Assembly (NCBI RefSeq): GCF_900112865.1
Contig: NZ_FONH01000006.1
Coordinates: 1 to 64,000, forward strand
DNA: 64,000 nt
DNA from: Dyella marensis
GTDB lineage: Bacteria > Pseudomonadota > Gammaproteobacteria > Xanthomonadales > Rhodanobacteraceae
Reading direction: 5' to 3'
Positions 8,655 through 18,076 of this stretch are shown in pieces; the stretch's first letter is position 1; each line of letters begins with the position of its first letter. Under the pieces are notes generated by a model. It saw only the letters and a program-made list of their open reading frames with translations, searched no databases and was not told the DNA's origin. A program made the position numbers and the translations under genes.

Positions 8655-10928
8655 CTAGTTCGCCCGCTCCGTACGGGTGAGCTTCGCCTTGCCATCCGCA
8701 CCATGCTCGATGCGGATGTCATATTGCTTGCCGCGGTAATGCACACCCTGCAGCTTCAGCGATTTCCACGCCGGCGGCAGCACCGGCGCATACGCCTCGC
8801 TCAAGCCGTTGTCATCGATGCGCAGTCCGCTCAGCCCATACACGAAACTCTGCACGAAGCCAGCCGAAGTGGAGAGGATGTAACCGGCGTTGTTCGCCAC
8901 GGTCTCGGTACGCACATTGAACGGCGGCTTGAGAAAGCCGGCCAGGTTGCGATGGATCCACTCGCCCGCGGTCTTGCCGTCGCCAAGCTCGGCGGCGCCC
9001 ACCGCAAGCATCACCATCATCATTTCGTTCGGATCGTCGCCGTGCACCTTCAGCTCATGCAGCTGGAAGTCGAAGTTGTTGCGGCGGATCTGCGGGGTCA
9101 TCGGCAGGTCCAGGTTGGGATACATCAGCCAGATCAGCGACGAGCCCATCCAGGTGATCTTGTCGTGCGGCACCGAGGCGTCGAAGTCGAGATGGCGCTG
9201 ATTGGCCTCGTCGAACGGGATATACATCTTGGCGACGATCTCGCCCCACTTCGGATCCGCCGCCTCGCCCACCTGCTTCGCCGCCTCCTGTGCGATGCGC
9301 AGCGCCTTGCTCGCCGCGGCATTGGTGAAGGAGTCGTTCGGCACGTCGTTGTAGGCCTCGTCGGGCGAGGTGACGTGGTGGATCTCGTAGCGGTCGTGCG
9401 CCTTGTCGTAGGTGACGCGGCTGACCCAGAACCCGGCCACCTCGCGGATCACCGGCCAGCCGTACTGCTTCAGCCAGGCCTCGTCGCCGGTGGCCTGGTA
9501 GTACTGCCACTGGGCGATCGCCACGTCGGCGTTGACGTGGATCTCGCGGTACACGTCGTAGGCGAAGTGCGGCGTGTAGTCCTTGCCGGTCTCCGGGTCC
9601 GCTTCCCACGGATACATGGTGCCGCTGACGCCGTACTGCCTGGCGCGCTCGCGCGCCGGCTGCATGGTGCGGTGGCGGAACATCACGATCGGCTTGGCGC
9701 GCTCCGGATGCAGCAGGAGCAGGGCGGGGAACACCCAGGAGTCGCTGTCCCAGAACGCATGGCCGGCATAGCCCGGGGTCAGCGCGCAGGCGCCCATCGG
9801 CCAGGCGGTGCCGGTAGTGGAATTGGCCAGCAGGTAATAAAGGTCCGAATGCACGGCCTTCTGCACGGCCGGGTCGCCATCGACCACGATGTCCGACTTC
9901 CACAGCTCGTGCCACGCGGCCTTGTGCGCCGCCAGCAGCTGGTCGAAACCGGTGGCGCGCGCCTGCTTCGCCAGCGCCAGGGTGGTCTTGGCGTCGCCGC
10001 CCCAGCCCTGGCGCGACAGCGCGGCGTACTTGGTGAATGCGTAGGTGCGGCCCTTCTGCACGCGTGCCGTGACATTGAGCGAGATGCGGAACGGGGTCTT
10101 CTCCAGTTTCACGTCTTCGACTTTCAAGCCGGCCGGCAGGCTGACCGCGATGGCCTCGGCCATGTCCAGGCCCTGCTCGGCGCGGCCATCCAGCCACAGC
10201 GTGAGGTCCTTGGCATCGCCGTCATTGGCGACGATGCGCGTCACGCCGTGGTACCACACGGCGGCGCGGTCGGGCGTGGGCACGGGCTTGTTGTTGAGGT
10301 TCTGGCCGCTGGCGATCACCGACTCGATCATCTGGTCGCCGCTGAGCTTGCCGATCGGAAAGCGCGGGGCATGCTCGGACCACAGGCGGATCGGAAAGGT
10401 CAGCTGCACGCTGCCGTCGAACTGCGGCGTGATCGACAAGCGCGTCGCGGCGAGGTGGTGCGCATCCTGGCTGACGAACGTGGTGACCTTCACATCGGTG
10501 GACTTGTTGGCATAGACGAAGCGGTAGCGCGTGGCCAGCGTGGCGTCGCGCAGGTCGAGCGTCTGTGCGTAGTCGATGAAGATCTCCTTGCCCAGGCGGG
10601 TGGCGTTGAGCCAGCCGCCGCCGGGGTTGTAGTCGATCTCGCTCCAGCCCGGTATAGCCGCGGGGCGCGCGATATCGTCCTTGGCGTAGTCCATGAAGGC
10701 GACCATGTAGCCCATCGCCGGCTCGGTGCCGCGGGGCGAGGTCATGTTGGAGAAATAGCCGTTGGCGAGATAGCCGGGGAAGTAGCTGTCGAAGTCGGCC
10801 GAGCTGCCGGTGAGCACGAAGCTCGGATCGCTCCCGGCATCCTGCGCGGCGGCGGGGCCGGCGATGGCGAGCAGGAGCAGGCCGGCAAGGCCGGCGCGGC
10901 GAAAGCGATCTTTCATGGCTGGACCCAT
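8655..10928 (-). CDS. Secreted GH65 alpha-glucoside hydrolase (acid trehalase/kojibiose hydrolase-like)
   Basis: A 757-residue protein with a signal peptide ending at PAAAQ. The GH65 (alpha/alpha)6 barrel is recognised from FWDSDSWVFPALLLLHPE, MYPWEAD and the acid-loop HHVTSPDEAYND, where Glu is the presumed general acid. The phosphorylase signature that begins His-Asp-Ser in the cytosolic GH65 of this locus is absent; the corresponding region reads GDDPNEMMM. That favours a hydrolase over a phosphorylase, as in fungal acid trehalase and bacterial kojibiose hydrolases. Export also argues against a phosphorylase, since periplasm lacks useful phosphate-sugar capture. AAGGA lies 7 nt before the chosen ATG; an ATG directly before it is also possible. 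It starts 19 bp after the MFS gene. Exact linkage specificity is not determined. Confidence 0.85.
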   Translation of the reverse strand: MGPAMKDRFRRAGLAGLLLLAIAGPAAAQDAGSDPSFVLTGSSADFDSYFPGYLANGYFSNMTSPRGTEPAMGYMVAFMDYAKDDIARPAAIPGWSEIDYNPGGGWLNATRLGKEIFIDYAQTLDLRDATLATRYRFVYANKSTDVKVTTFVSQDAHHLAATRLSITPQFDGSVQLTFPIRLWSEHAPRFPIGKLSGDQMIESVIASGQNLNNKPVPTPDRAAVWYHGVTRIVANDGDAKDLTLWLDGRAEQGLDMAEAIAVSLPAGLKVEDVKLEKTPFRISLNVTARVQKGRTYAFTKYAALSRQGWGGDAKTTLALAKQARATGFDQLLAAHKAAWHELWKSDIVVDGDPAVQKAVHSDLYYLLANSTTGTAWPMGACALTPGYAGHAFWDSDSWVFPALLLLHPERAKPIVMFRHRTMQPARERARQYGVSGTMYPWEADPETGKDYTPHFAYDVYREIHVNADVAIAQWQYYQATGDEAWLKQYGWPVIREVAGFWVSRVTYDKAHDRYEIHHVTSPDEAYNDVPNDSFTNAAASKALRIAQEAAKQVGEAADPKWGEIVAKMYIPFDEANQRHLDFDASVPHDKITWMGSSLIWLMYPNLDLPMTPQIRRNNFDFQLHELKVHGDDPNEMMMVMLAVGAAELGDGKTAGEWIHRNLAGFLKPPFNVRTETVANNAGYILSTSAGFVQSFVYGLSGLRIDDNGLSEAYAPVLPPAWKSLKLQGVHYRGKQYDIRIEHGADGKAKLTRTERAN

Positions 10929-10947
10929 CATCGATTCCTTGCAGGCG

Positions 10948-12210
10948 TCATTCCGGCGCCAGGTCGGAGGGCGGGGGCAGGCTGCCCACGCGATCCGCCT
11001 CGCGCTTGAAGAAGAACAGGGCCACCAGCACCAGGCTCATCGGCACCAGCGAGAAATAGAACGCATGGATGCCGCCGAAGCTGGCGAACACCACCGCGGT
11101 GATGCGCGAGCCCAGCGTGCCGCCCAGCGCGGAGAAGATCACGATCAGGCCGGTCATCGACGCATGCAGCGGCTTGGGCAGCGAGCTGAGCGCCACCGAA
11201 TTGATCACCGGATAGATCGGCGCCATCAGCAGGCCGATCAGCGGCAGCAGATAGGCGGCCAGCGGCGCGCCGAACCAGCCGGCGTCGGCGCGCGGCACGC
11301 TGTGCTGCGCCAGCGGCAGGACCAGCAGCACCAGCACGCCCATGCCGATCACGCAAAGATTGAGCAAGGTATGCCAGGGCATGCGCCGCAGCACCTGGCC
11401 GGCGGCGATGCGGCCCAGCGCGGTGCAGCCGGCCAGGATGCTGGCCAGCTGGATGCTCATCGCATTGGGCAGGTGCAGGATCTCGTTGTTGAAGGTCGGC
11501 AGCCAGGTGCCGAAGCTCTGCTCGATCAGCACGTACAGGAAGGCCGAGATCAGGAACACGTTGACCAGCGGTCGCAGCATCAGCTTGAACATCGCCGCCG
11601 CCGAGCCGCCGAGCGACTCCATGCCGCCGGCATGCGCGGCCGATTCGTCCAGCTTCGAGCCGGCCAGCAGCACGAACACCAGCACGCACAGCACGGCCAG
11701 CAGCCAGTACACGCGGAACCACACCGGGTTGGCCGGATCGCCATGGTCGATGAAGGCGCTGAAGATCCAGCCGCTGAGCAGCACGCCCAGCATGAACAGG
11801 CCTTCGATCGTATTGGTGAGGCGGCCGTGCTCGGCGCGGTTGCGCGTCAGCAGGCCGATCGATGAATACACCGAGACCTTGGTCAGCGCGAAGGCGATGC
11901 CGACGCAGGTGAACAGCAGCTCGGTGGTATGAAAAGAGGGATACAGCGGCATCAGCGCGCAGGCACAGCCGACGATGGCCAGCGCGATCATCATCGCCCG
12001 GCGATAGCCGAGCAGCGGCAGGAAGGACGCGACCAGGAACGAGGTGACCGCGATCGGCAGGTCCTTGAACAGTTCCAGCAGGCTGGCCTGCGGTTTGTCG
12101 ATGCCGAAGGTGTGGATGGTCTGCAGGATCACCGTGCCGACGCTGTTGAGCAGGATCGCGAAGATCATATAGATCAGCGTCAATGCAGCGATCATGCGGA
12201 ATCGGTTCAT
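10948..12210 (-). CDS. MFS sugar transporter
   Basis: A 420-residue inner-membrane protein with about twelve hydrophobic helices and a cytoplasmic loop after helix 6 (residues about 195-215, rich in charged and Gly/Ser residues). The helix 2-3 region reads GYRRAMM and the loop 8-9 region GRIAAGQVLRRMPW, both MFS-like. Position between the TonB receptor and the secreted GH65 makes it the probable inner-membrane importer of the disaccharide or of released glucose. Its substrate cannot be read from sequence. The upstream SD is weak, and a strong terminator hairpin lies between it and the receptor gene, so its expression is probably lower than that of the receptor. Confidence 0.85.
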   Translation of the reverse strand: MNRFRMIAALTLIYMIFAILLNSVGTVILQTIHTFGIDKPQASLLELFKDLPIAVTSFLVASFLPLLGYRRAMMIALAIVGCACALMPLYPSFHTTELLFTCVGIAFALTKVSVYSSIGLLTRNRAEHGRLTNTIEGLFMLGVLLSGWIFSAFIDHGDPANPVWFRVYWLLAVLCVLVFVLLAGSKLDESAAHAGGMESLGGSAAAMFKLMLRPLVNVFLISAFLYVLIEQSFGTWLPTFNNEILHLPNAMSIQLASILAGCTALGRIAAGQVLRRMPWHTLLNLCVIGMGVLVLLVLPLAQHSVPRADAGWFGAPLAAYLLPLIGLLMAPIYPVINSVALSSLPKPLHASMTGLIVIFSALGGTLGSRITAVVFASFGGIHAFYFSLVPMSLVLVALFFFKREADRVGSLPPPSDLAPE

Positions 12211-12254
12211 GGCCACTCGCTTGCGGGTCGGTGGATGCATCCAGCGATGCAGTT

Positions 12255-12295
12255 CAAAAAACCGGCGGCCCGGGCTGTCGCGTGCCCGGACCGCC
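12255..12295 (-). terminator. Rho-independent terminator/attenuator after the TonB receptor gene
   Basis: On the minus strand GGCGGTCCGGGC pairs with GCCCGGGCCGCC over an 8-base loop (one G-U pair), followed at once by GG and six T. It stands 20 bp after the receptor stop and before the cotranscribed MFS gene, so it probably trims most transcripts after the receptor. Confidence 0.85.
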
Positions 12296-12314
12296 TTAGG
12301 GAAAAACCTGCTGC

Positions 12315-14858
12315 TTAGAAGTTGTACTTCACCTGGAAATTGACCTCGCGCCCTTCCAGCGGACGGGCCAGGATCACACCGTTGGAACCTGCCGCCGAAC
12401 CGAAGATACGCGAGTTGCTTTCGGTCAGGCCCAGCTCGTTGGTCATGTTGGTGCCCTGCAGGCGCAGTTCCCAGTGGTCCTGCACATTCGCCACCACGCC
12501 GAAGTCGAGCGTGTCGTAGGAACCCAGCTGCTGCAGGCCGGACAGGTCCTGGGTGTGCGCGCCGACGTGGGTATAGGTCACGAAGGCGGTGACATCGCCC
12601 CACGGGAACAGGAAGCGGTAGCTCGGCGTGAACATGTAGCGCACCTTCGGCTGGCGCTGCAGCTGCTTGCCGTTGATGAACGCGCAACCGTTGCCCGCCA
12701 CCTGGTTGACGTAGGGGATGCAGGCCGAATAGTGCGAGTAGTGGCCGTCGAGATAATTGGCCACCACCGCCAGCTTCAGGTTGTCGATCGGCATCACCGC
12801 GCCGCTGAGGTTGATGCCCTTGGAGTCGGAGCCGTACAGCAGCGGCGAGCCGACCGGCGCGCCGGCCGCATTGGTCGGCTGGTACGGCAGGCCGTTGAAC
12901 TGGCGGTGATACACGCTGATGTCGGCGTACAGCAGCTTGGACTGGTATTTGAAGCCGGCCTCGAAGTTCTGCACCTTCTGCAGCGGCGGCGTGTTGCCGG
13001 TGGTGTTGCCGCGCAGCGCGTTGTCGAAGTCGCCGAAGTGCACGCCCTTGTTGACGCGGCCGTACACGCTCATGTTGTCGGCCAGCGCGTAGTTCGCGCC
13101 GACCGTCCAGGAGGTGTGGGTCTTGTCGTACTTGGTGGTGGCGAAGGTGCCGTCGCACACCGGCACGGCGTTGTCATAGAGCGTCGCGTTGTTGCCGTCC
13201 AGGTTGACGTTGTGCAGGTTGCACACGTGCACGGTGGAGTCCTGGTTCTCCAGGCGGGCCGACACGTCGAAGATCCAGCGGTCGATCTTCCACACGTCGG
13301 AAAGATAGAACGCCTTGTTGGTGGAGGTGCCGTTCTCGGCGATGTTGTACGCGCCGTAGTCGAGGAAGCCCTGGTAGTCGGTGACCTGGTCGCCATTGGC
13401 GGCGACGACCTTGATCGGGCGCGCGTTCGGCGTGTTGGTCATCAGCATCTGGTTACCCAGCGCCCACTTGTCGTTCATCGTGTAGTGCGCCAGGTACAGG
13501 CCGGCGGTAAGCGTGTTGCCCTCGAACAGTTCCTTGCTGAGGCGGAAGTCGTTGTTGATGTTCTTCAGGCGCTTGTGGATGTACCACCAGCCCTGGTGGA
13601 TCACGCTCTGGTTCGGGTCGACCACGCCGCCGCCGTTGATGTAGCTGGCGGTGGCGCCAGGGGTCAGCTTCAGGCCGCCCAGGTCGGTGGAATTGTTATA
13701 GAGCACGTTGTCGAGCGTGTCTGGATTGGAGCCGGAGAACAGGGCATTGGTATCCATGTCGCCCTGGTCGATCAGGAACTTGTCGGAGATGCTCCAGCCG
13801 CCGTCGAGGTCATAGTCGAAGTTGCCGCCGAAGAAGCGCATCTTCGCGCCGCGGCCGTTGGCCAGGTTGGCGCTGGTGCCGCCGCCCGGATAGCCCGGCA
13901 GGTTGACGTGCTGGATGTACTTGCTGTTGTAGGTGTCGGTGAGCGGATCGAAGCCCGGGTACGCCGAGAAATTGTCGCTGCCGCGCTGGAGCAGCGGGAT
14001 CGGCGTGATGAACTGGTTGCGGTCGTTGAGCACGCGGGTCCACAGCACCAGCGAGCCTTTCTCCATGGTGTGCGACAAGGTGGCGGTGAACTGGCCGCCC
14101 TTGTCGGCGGCGAACTGCGGATCGCGCACGCCGTCGGACTTGCGCCAGAAACCGCCCACGCTGCCGAACCAGTCGTCGGCGACCTTGAAGCCGAGGAAGC
14201 CGTCGGTGCGCCACAGGCCTTCGTTGCCGTAGGTGACGCCGATGCTGCCGGACGGCTTGGCCGTGCCCTGCTTGAGCATGAAGTTGGCGGTGGCGCCGAT
14301 CTGGCCGTCGCCGAACACCACGGACGGGCCGCCCTGCAGGATTTCCACGCGCTCGACGGTGTCGTCGAGGCGGAACATCGAGGTGGTTTCCATGAACGAC
14401 AGCGTGGGCATGCCGTACAGCGGCGAGCCCATGATCTGCGTGGTGAAGTAGGGCGCGTCGCCGCCGCCCGGGAAGCCGGCGATCTCGATATTGGCGCCGG
14501 TCTGGCCGCCGGTGGATTCCGGCCACAGGCCGGGCGAGATCTTCAGCAGGTCCGCGGTGCTCTTCGGGTTGGCCTGCTTGATCGCCTCGGCATCGGCCGC
14601 GGTGATCGAATAGGCCGCGTCGATCTTGCGGATGCCGCCGATGGTCGGCGTACCGGTGACCACCACCTGTTCCAGCGTCTTGGTGTCTTTCTTGCCCTGC
14701 GGCGGCGCGGGCGGCAGCGGCGCGGGCGGCGCCGGGTTCTGCTGCGCGGCGGCCGGCGCGCTGTTCTGCGTCGTGTCCTGGGCCTGCGCCGTGCCGAGCA
14801 TAAGTGCCGTGGCGATGGCCGCGGCGAGCAACTGTCGAGTGATGCCTTGGCGATGCAT
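12315..14858 (-). CDS. TonB-dependent outer-membrane receptor of the sugar locus
   Basis: An 847-residue receptor with a signal peptide (LLAAAIATALMLGTAQAQ), a Pro/Ala-rich spacer (about residues 40-62), a plug starting at LEQVVVTGTP, and a 22-strand barrel ending in VNFQVKYNF with terminal Phe. GGAGG lies 7 nt before the ATG; a TTG six bases earlier is not needed. It starts 32 bp after the phosphorylase-mutase gene and is the second gene of the LacI-faced operon. It should carry the alpha-glucoside (trehalose, kojibiose or a larger oligosaccharide) across the outer membrane. The substrate assignment comes only from its neighbours. Confidence 0.9.
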   Translation of the reverse strand: MHRQGITRQLLAAAIATALMLGTAQAQDTTQNSAPAAAQQNPAPPAPLPPAPPQGKKDTKTLEQVVVTGTPTIGGIRKIDAAYSITAADAEAIKQANPKSTADLLKISPGLWPESTGGQTGANIEIAGFPGGGDAPYFTTQIMGSPLYGMPTLSFMETTSMFRLDDTVERVEILQGGPSVVFGDGQIGATANFMLKQGTAKPSGSIGVTYGNEGLWRTDGFLGFKVADDWFGSVGGFWRKSDGVRDPQFAADKGGQFTATLSHTMEKGSLVLWTRVLNDRNQFITPIPLLQRGSDNFSAYPGFDPLTDTYNSKYIQHVNLPGYPGGGTSANLANGRGAKMRFFGGNFDYDLDGGWSISDKFLIDQGDMDTNALFSGSNPDTLDNVLYNNSTDLGGLKLTPGATASYINGGGVVDPNQSVIHQGWWYIHKRLKNINNDFRLSKELFEGNTLTAGLYLAHYTMNDKWALGNQMLMTNTPNARPIKVVAANGDQVTDYQGFLDYGAYNIAENGTSTNKAFYLSDVWKIDRWIFDVSARLENQDSTVHVCNLHNVNLDGNNATLYDNAVPVCDGTFATTKYDKTHTSWTVGANYALADNMSVYGRVNKGVHFGDFDNALRGNTTGNTPPLQKVQNFEAGFKYQSKLLYADISVYHRQFNGLPYQPTNAAGAPVGSPLLYGSDSKGINLSGAVMPIDNLKLAVVANYLDGHYSHYSACIPYVNQVAGNGCAFINGKQLQRQPKVRYMFTPSYRFLFPWGDVTAFVTYTHVGAHTQDLSGLQQLGSYDTLDFGVVANVQDHWELRLQGTNMTNELGLTESNSRIFGSAAGSNGVILARPLEGREVNFQVKYNF

Positions 14859-14890
14859 GGTCAAACCTCCCCACCCATGATGTCGGGCTT

Positions 14891-17800
14891 TTATGTGGCG
14901 ATATCGCTGGCCGCTTCCCCTGAGGCGGCGCGCGACGCTTCTTCACTGCTGATGAAATCCTCGATGCGGAACGCGCTCAGTCCGGGCAGCACGGTCTCGG
15001 CCTGGGCCAGCGCGGACGGCTGGCCGATGCCGACGGCGGCCATGCCGGCGGCGTGGATGCTGGCGACACCCGCGGCGGCGTCTTCCACGCCCAGGCAGGC
15101 GGCGGGCGCTACGCCCAGTCCGGCGGCCGCGGCCAGGAAGATCTCCGGGTCGGGCTTGGAGCGCTGGATATGCGCGGCGTCCACGATGTAGTCGAACAGA
15201 TGGGCCACGCCGAGCCGCTCCAGCAGCAGCGGCGCATTGCGGCTGGCCGAGGCCAGGCCGACCTTGAGGCCGGCCGCGCGCACCGCGGCGATCGCCGCGC
15301 GCGCGCCGGGCAGCAGCTGGTCCGGCCCGAAGCGCTGGATCTGTTCGCGGTAGTAGTCGTTCTTGCGCTCGCCGAGGGCGAGTTTTTCCTCGGCGCTGTA
15401 CGCGCGGCCGGCGCGTTCGAGCAGGATGTCCAGCGAACCCATGCGATCCACGCCCTTGAGGCGCTCGCCGATCGAGGCATCGAACGGCAGGCCCGTTTCC
15501 TGTGCCAAGCGCCGCCACGCGGCGTCGTGCACCACGGCGGTGTCGGCGATCACGCCGTCGAGATCGAAGATCACCGCCTGCAGCGCCGGCTGCGGCGCGC
15601 GGCGGTTGGGAATGGCGTCGGCGCGCGGCAGGCGCAGCGTCTGGCCGGCATGGATGGTGTGTTCGCGGCCGTCGTGGCGAAACGCCAGCGTGTCGCCGCG
15701 CAGCAGCGTGTAGCGCACGCCGGATGCATCCACTTCCACGCGCAGCTGCGCGCGGCCCCAGCGCAGGCCGAAGCGATAGCCGTGCCACGCGGCGGGCAGG
15801 CGCGGCGCCAGCGCCGGCTGGCCATCGATCGTGCGGAAACCGCCGAAGCCCCATACCAGCCCCAGCCAGCTGCCCGCCATCGCTGCCATGTGCACGCCGT
15901 GCGCGGCGTTGCCGTGCGAGTCGTCCAGGTCCACCCGCAGGCTGTCCTGGAAATAGCGCCAGGCCTTGGCGGCCAGGCCCACTTCCGCGGCGATCACGCC
16001 GAAGGTGGAGGCGGACAGGGTGGAGTCGTGCACGGTGACGCTTTCGTAGTAGTCGAAGTTGCGCCGCTTGGCCGCGCGCTCCACGCCGTCGCCGGCCAGC
16101 ATCAGGGCGAGCAGGGTGTCGGCCTGCTTGCACACCTGATGGCGATAGATGGTCAGCGGATGCAGGCGCAGCAGCAGCGGATGCTTGCCGTCGCCGGGCT
16201 TGGCCGCGAGGTGATCGGGCAGGCGCGGACGGTCGAGGAAGCCGTCGTCCTGCGGGAACACGCCCAGGCGCGGATCTTCCGGCAGGTACATCGCCTCGGC
16301 GGCGCGGCGCCATTGCGCGACTTCGTCCTCGCCCAGGCCGATGCGCGCGCACAGCGCGCCATATTCCACCGGCGCGGCGCCGGCCATCCACAGCGCGGTG
16401 GCGGCCGCGTCGCGCAGGTGCCGCTGCGCCATGCGGTTGGTGTAGTGGTTGTTGTCGACCAGGGCGGAGTATTCGTCCGGCCCGGTCACTTCGTGGATGC
16501 AGAAGGCGTCGCCGCGACGCGCATTGAAGTGGCCGATGTCCAGCCACACGCGTGCGGTCTCGAACAGGATCTCGGCGCCGTGGTCGCGCAGGAAATCGGT
16601 GTCGCCGCTGGCGTCCACGTACAGGCTGATCGCCCAGGCGATCGCCGCATTGATGTGGTACTGCGCCGAGCCGCCGGGATAGTAGGCCGAGCACTCGTCG
16701 CCGCTGATCGTGCGCCAGGCGTACAGCGCGCCGCGCGGATGATTGAGTTCGCGCGCATGCCGGCGCGAGCGGTCGAGGATGCGGTGGCGGTACAGCAGCA
16801 TGCCGCGCGCCAGCTCCGGCGCGACCGTGGCGAGCACCGGCAGGATGAAGGCCTCGGCATCCCAGAAGTAGTGGCCTTCGTAGCCCTCGCCGGTGAGGCC
16901 TTTCGCCGCCGCGCTGCCCTGGCCGTCGCGGCAGCTGGACTGGAACAGGTGGAACAGGTTGAAGCGCAGCGCCTGCTCAGTGGCGGCGTCGCCGTCGATG
17001 GCGAGGTCGGCGCCGTCCCACAGCGGAGCCAGTGCCTGGCGCTGGCGTTCCAGCAGGCCGGCGTAGCGCAAGTGGGCGGCGGCCTCGAGGATGCCGCGGG
17101 TGCGCGCGAGCAGCGCGTCGTCCGCATCGTCGCCGTGCGGCTCGGTCCAGGCATAGGCGACGTATTTCTCCAACGTCACCGCCTGGCCCGGCGTCAGCAT
17201 GCCGGTGTAGCTGTGCACCACGCCGTGCTGGGCGAGGTTGGCGAAGTGGCAGTCGAGGCCGCCGTCCTGCGCGCGATGCGCCTGCGCGCAGGCGAGGCGG
17301 ATGCCGCTGTGCGTAGTCTGCTGGCGCACCCAGGCGAAGTCCGGTTCGGCCGCGGCGTCGACGGTGTGCAGGCCGCCGTCCAGGCGCGTGCCGATGCGCG
17401 GATCGTCGCCCTGTTCGGCGGCGTCGCGCGCGGTGCTGATCGCGGATTCCAGGGTGACCGGGCCGGTGTAGTCCACCGAGCGCACGCGATAGCGCAGCGC
17501 CAGCAGGCCGGGTTCGTCCAGGCTTACGATGCGCTCGGCTTCGATCTCCAGCGTTTCGCCGGCCGGCGAACGCCAGCGCAGGAAGCGGCGGTAGCAGCCT
17601 TCGCGCAGATCGAGCCGGCGCTCGAAATCCAGCCATTCGCCCTCGGCCAGGCGCACCGGCACGTCGCCCAGGCGCAACTGGATGCGGGTGGCGTCGGCCA
17701 CCGGGATGCGCGTGTCGGTGTGCGCGGCGAAGCCGGGAAAGCGCTCGTGGTACTCGATCGGAGTGCGTTCCCACGCTGCCGACAGGAAGCTCGCCTGGCT

Positions 17801-18001
17801 GGGGCTGTCGCCTTCTTCCAGGCCGCCGCGCACGCCCAGGGCGCCATTGGCCAGGGCGAACAGGCTTTCGTCCTGCGCGAAGCCGGCCGGGTCGGTGCCG
17901 CGGCGGATCAGGGTCCAGGGATCGGTCATGCCCGTGCCCACCCCGGAGGTGGGCACGACATCGACGGCCGCGGCGGGCGCGGAGGCAAGGCGGTCGAGCA
18001 T
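14891..18001 (-). CDS. GH65 disaccharide phosphorylase fused to beta-phosphoglucomutase
   Basis: A 1036-residue cytosolic fusion. Residues about 25-790 are a GH65 phosphorylase (YYPGGSAQYH, EVTGPDEYSALVDNNHYTN with the general-acid Glu, HQVCKQADTL, and the phosphate-binding motif VHDSTLSAST). Residues about 810-1020 are a HAD beta-phosphoglucomutase (FDLDGVIADT with the nucleophile Asp, GLASASRN, RSKPDPEIF, GVEDAAAG). Together they would convert an alpha-glucosyl disaccharide plus phosphate to glucose and beta-glucose 1-phosphate, then glucose 6-phosphate. Kojibiose, trehalose, maltose and nigerose are all possible substrates. The chosen ATG has GGGGA 4 nt upstream; the farthest upstream ATG lies inside the operator and is unlikely. 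MTDPWTLIRR at 17929, the usual family start, is an alternative. It is first in the operon. Confidence 0.88.
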   Translation of the reverse strand: MLDRLASAPAAAVDVVPTSGVGTGMTDPWTLIRRGTDPAGFAQDESLFALANGALGVRGGLEEGDSPSQASFLSAAWERTPIEYHERFPGFAAHTDTRIPVADATRIQLRLGDVPVRLAEGEWLDFERRLDLREGCYRRFLRWRSPAGETLEIEAERIVSLDEPGLLALRYRVRSVDYTGPVTLESAISTARDAAEQGDDPRIGTRLDGGLHTVDAAAEPDFAWVRQQTTHSGIRLACAQAHRAQDGGLDCHFANLAQHGVVHSYTGMLTPGQAVTLEKYVAYAWTEPHGDDADDALLARTRGILEAAAHLRYAGLLERQRQALAPLWDGADLAIDGDAATEQALRFNLFHLFQSSCRDGQGSAAAKGLTGEGYEGHYFWDAEAFILPVLATVAPELARGMLLYRHRILDRSRRHARELNHPRGALYAWRTISGDECSAYYPGGSAQYHINAAIAWAISLYVDASGDTDFLRDHGAEILFETARVWLDIGHFNARRGDAFCIHEVTGPDEYSALVDNNHYTNRMAQRHLRDAAATALWMAGAAPVEYGALCARIGLGEDEVAQWRRAAEAMYLPEDPRLGVFPQDDGFLDRPRLPDHLAAKPGDGKHPLLLRLHPLTIYRHQVCKQADTLLALMLAGDGVERAAKRRNFDYYESVTVHDSTLSASTFGVIAAEVGLAAKAWRYFQDSLRVDLDDSHGNAAHGVHMAAMAGSWLGLVWGFGGFRTIDGQPALAPRLPAAWHGYRFGLRWGRAQLRVEVDASGVRYTLLRGDTLAFRHDGREHTIHAGQTLRLPRADAIPNRRAPQPALQAVIFDLDGVIADTAVVHDAAWRRLAQETGLPFDASIGERLKGVDRMGSLDILLERAGRAYSAEEKLALGERKNDYYREQIQRFGPDQLLPGARAAIAAVRAAGLKVGLASASRNAPLLLERLGVAHLFDYIVDAAHIQRSKPDPEIFLAAAAGLGVAPAACLGVEDAAAGVASIHAAGMAAVGIGQPSALAQAETVLPGLSAFRIEDFISSEEASRAASGEAASDIAT

Positions 18002-18076
18002 GTATTCCCCGGCAATCTTGTGATTGTTCTCGGCGGGGGCGCTCGGGCGCCTGCCGGTCCATTGGGGGCGGAGCTT

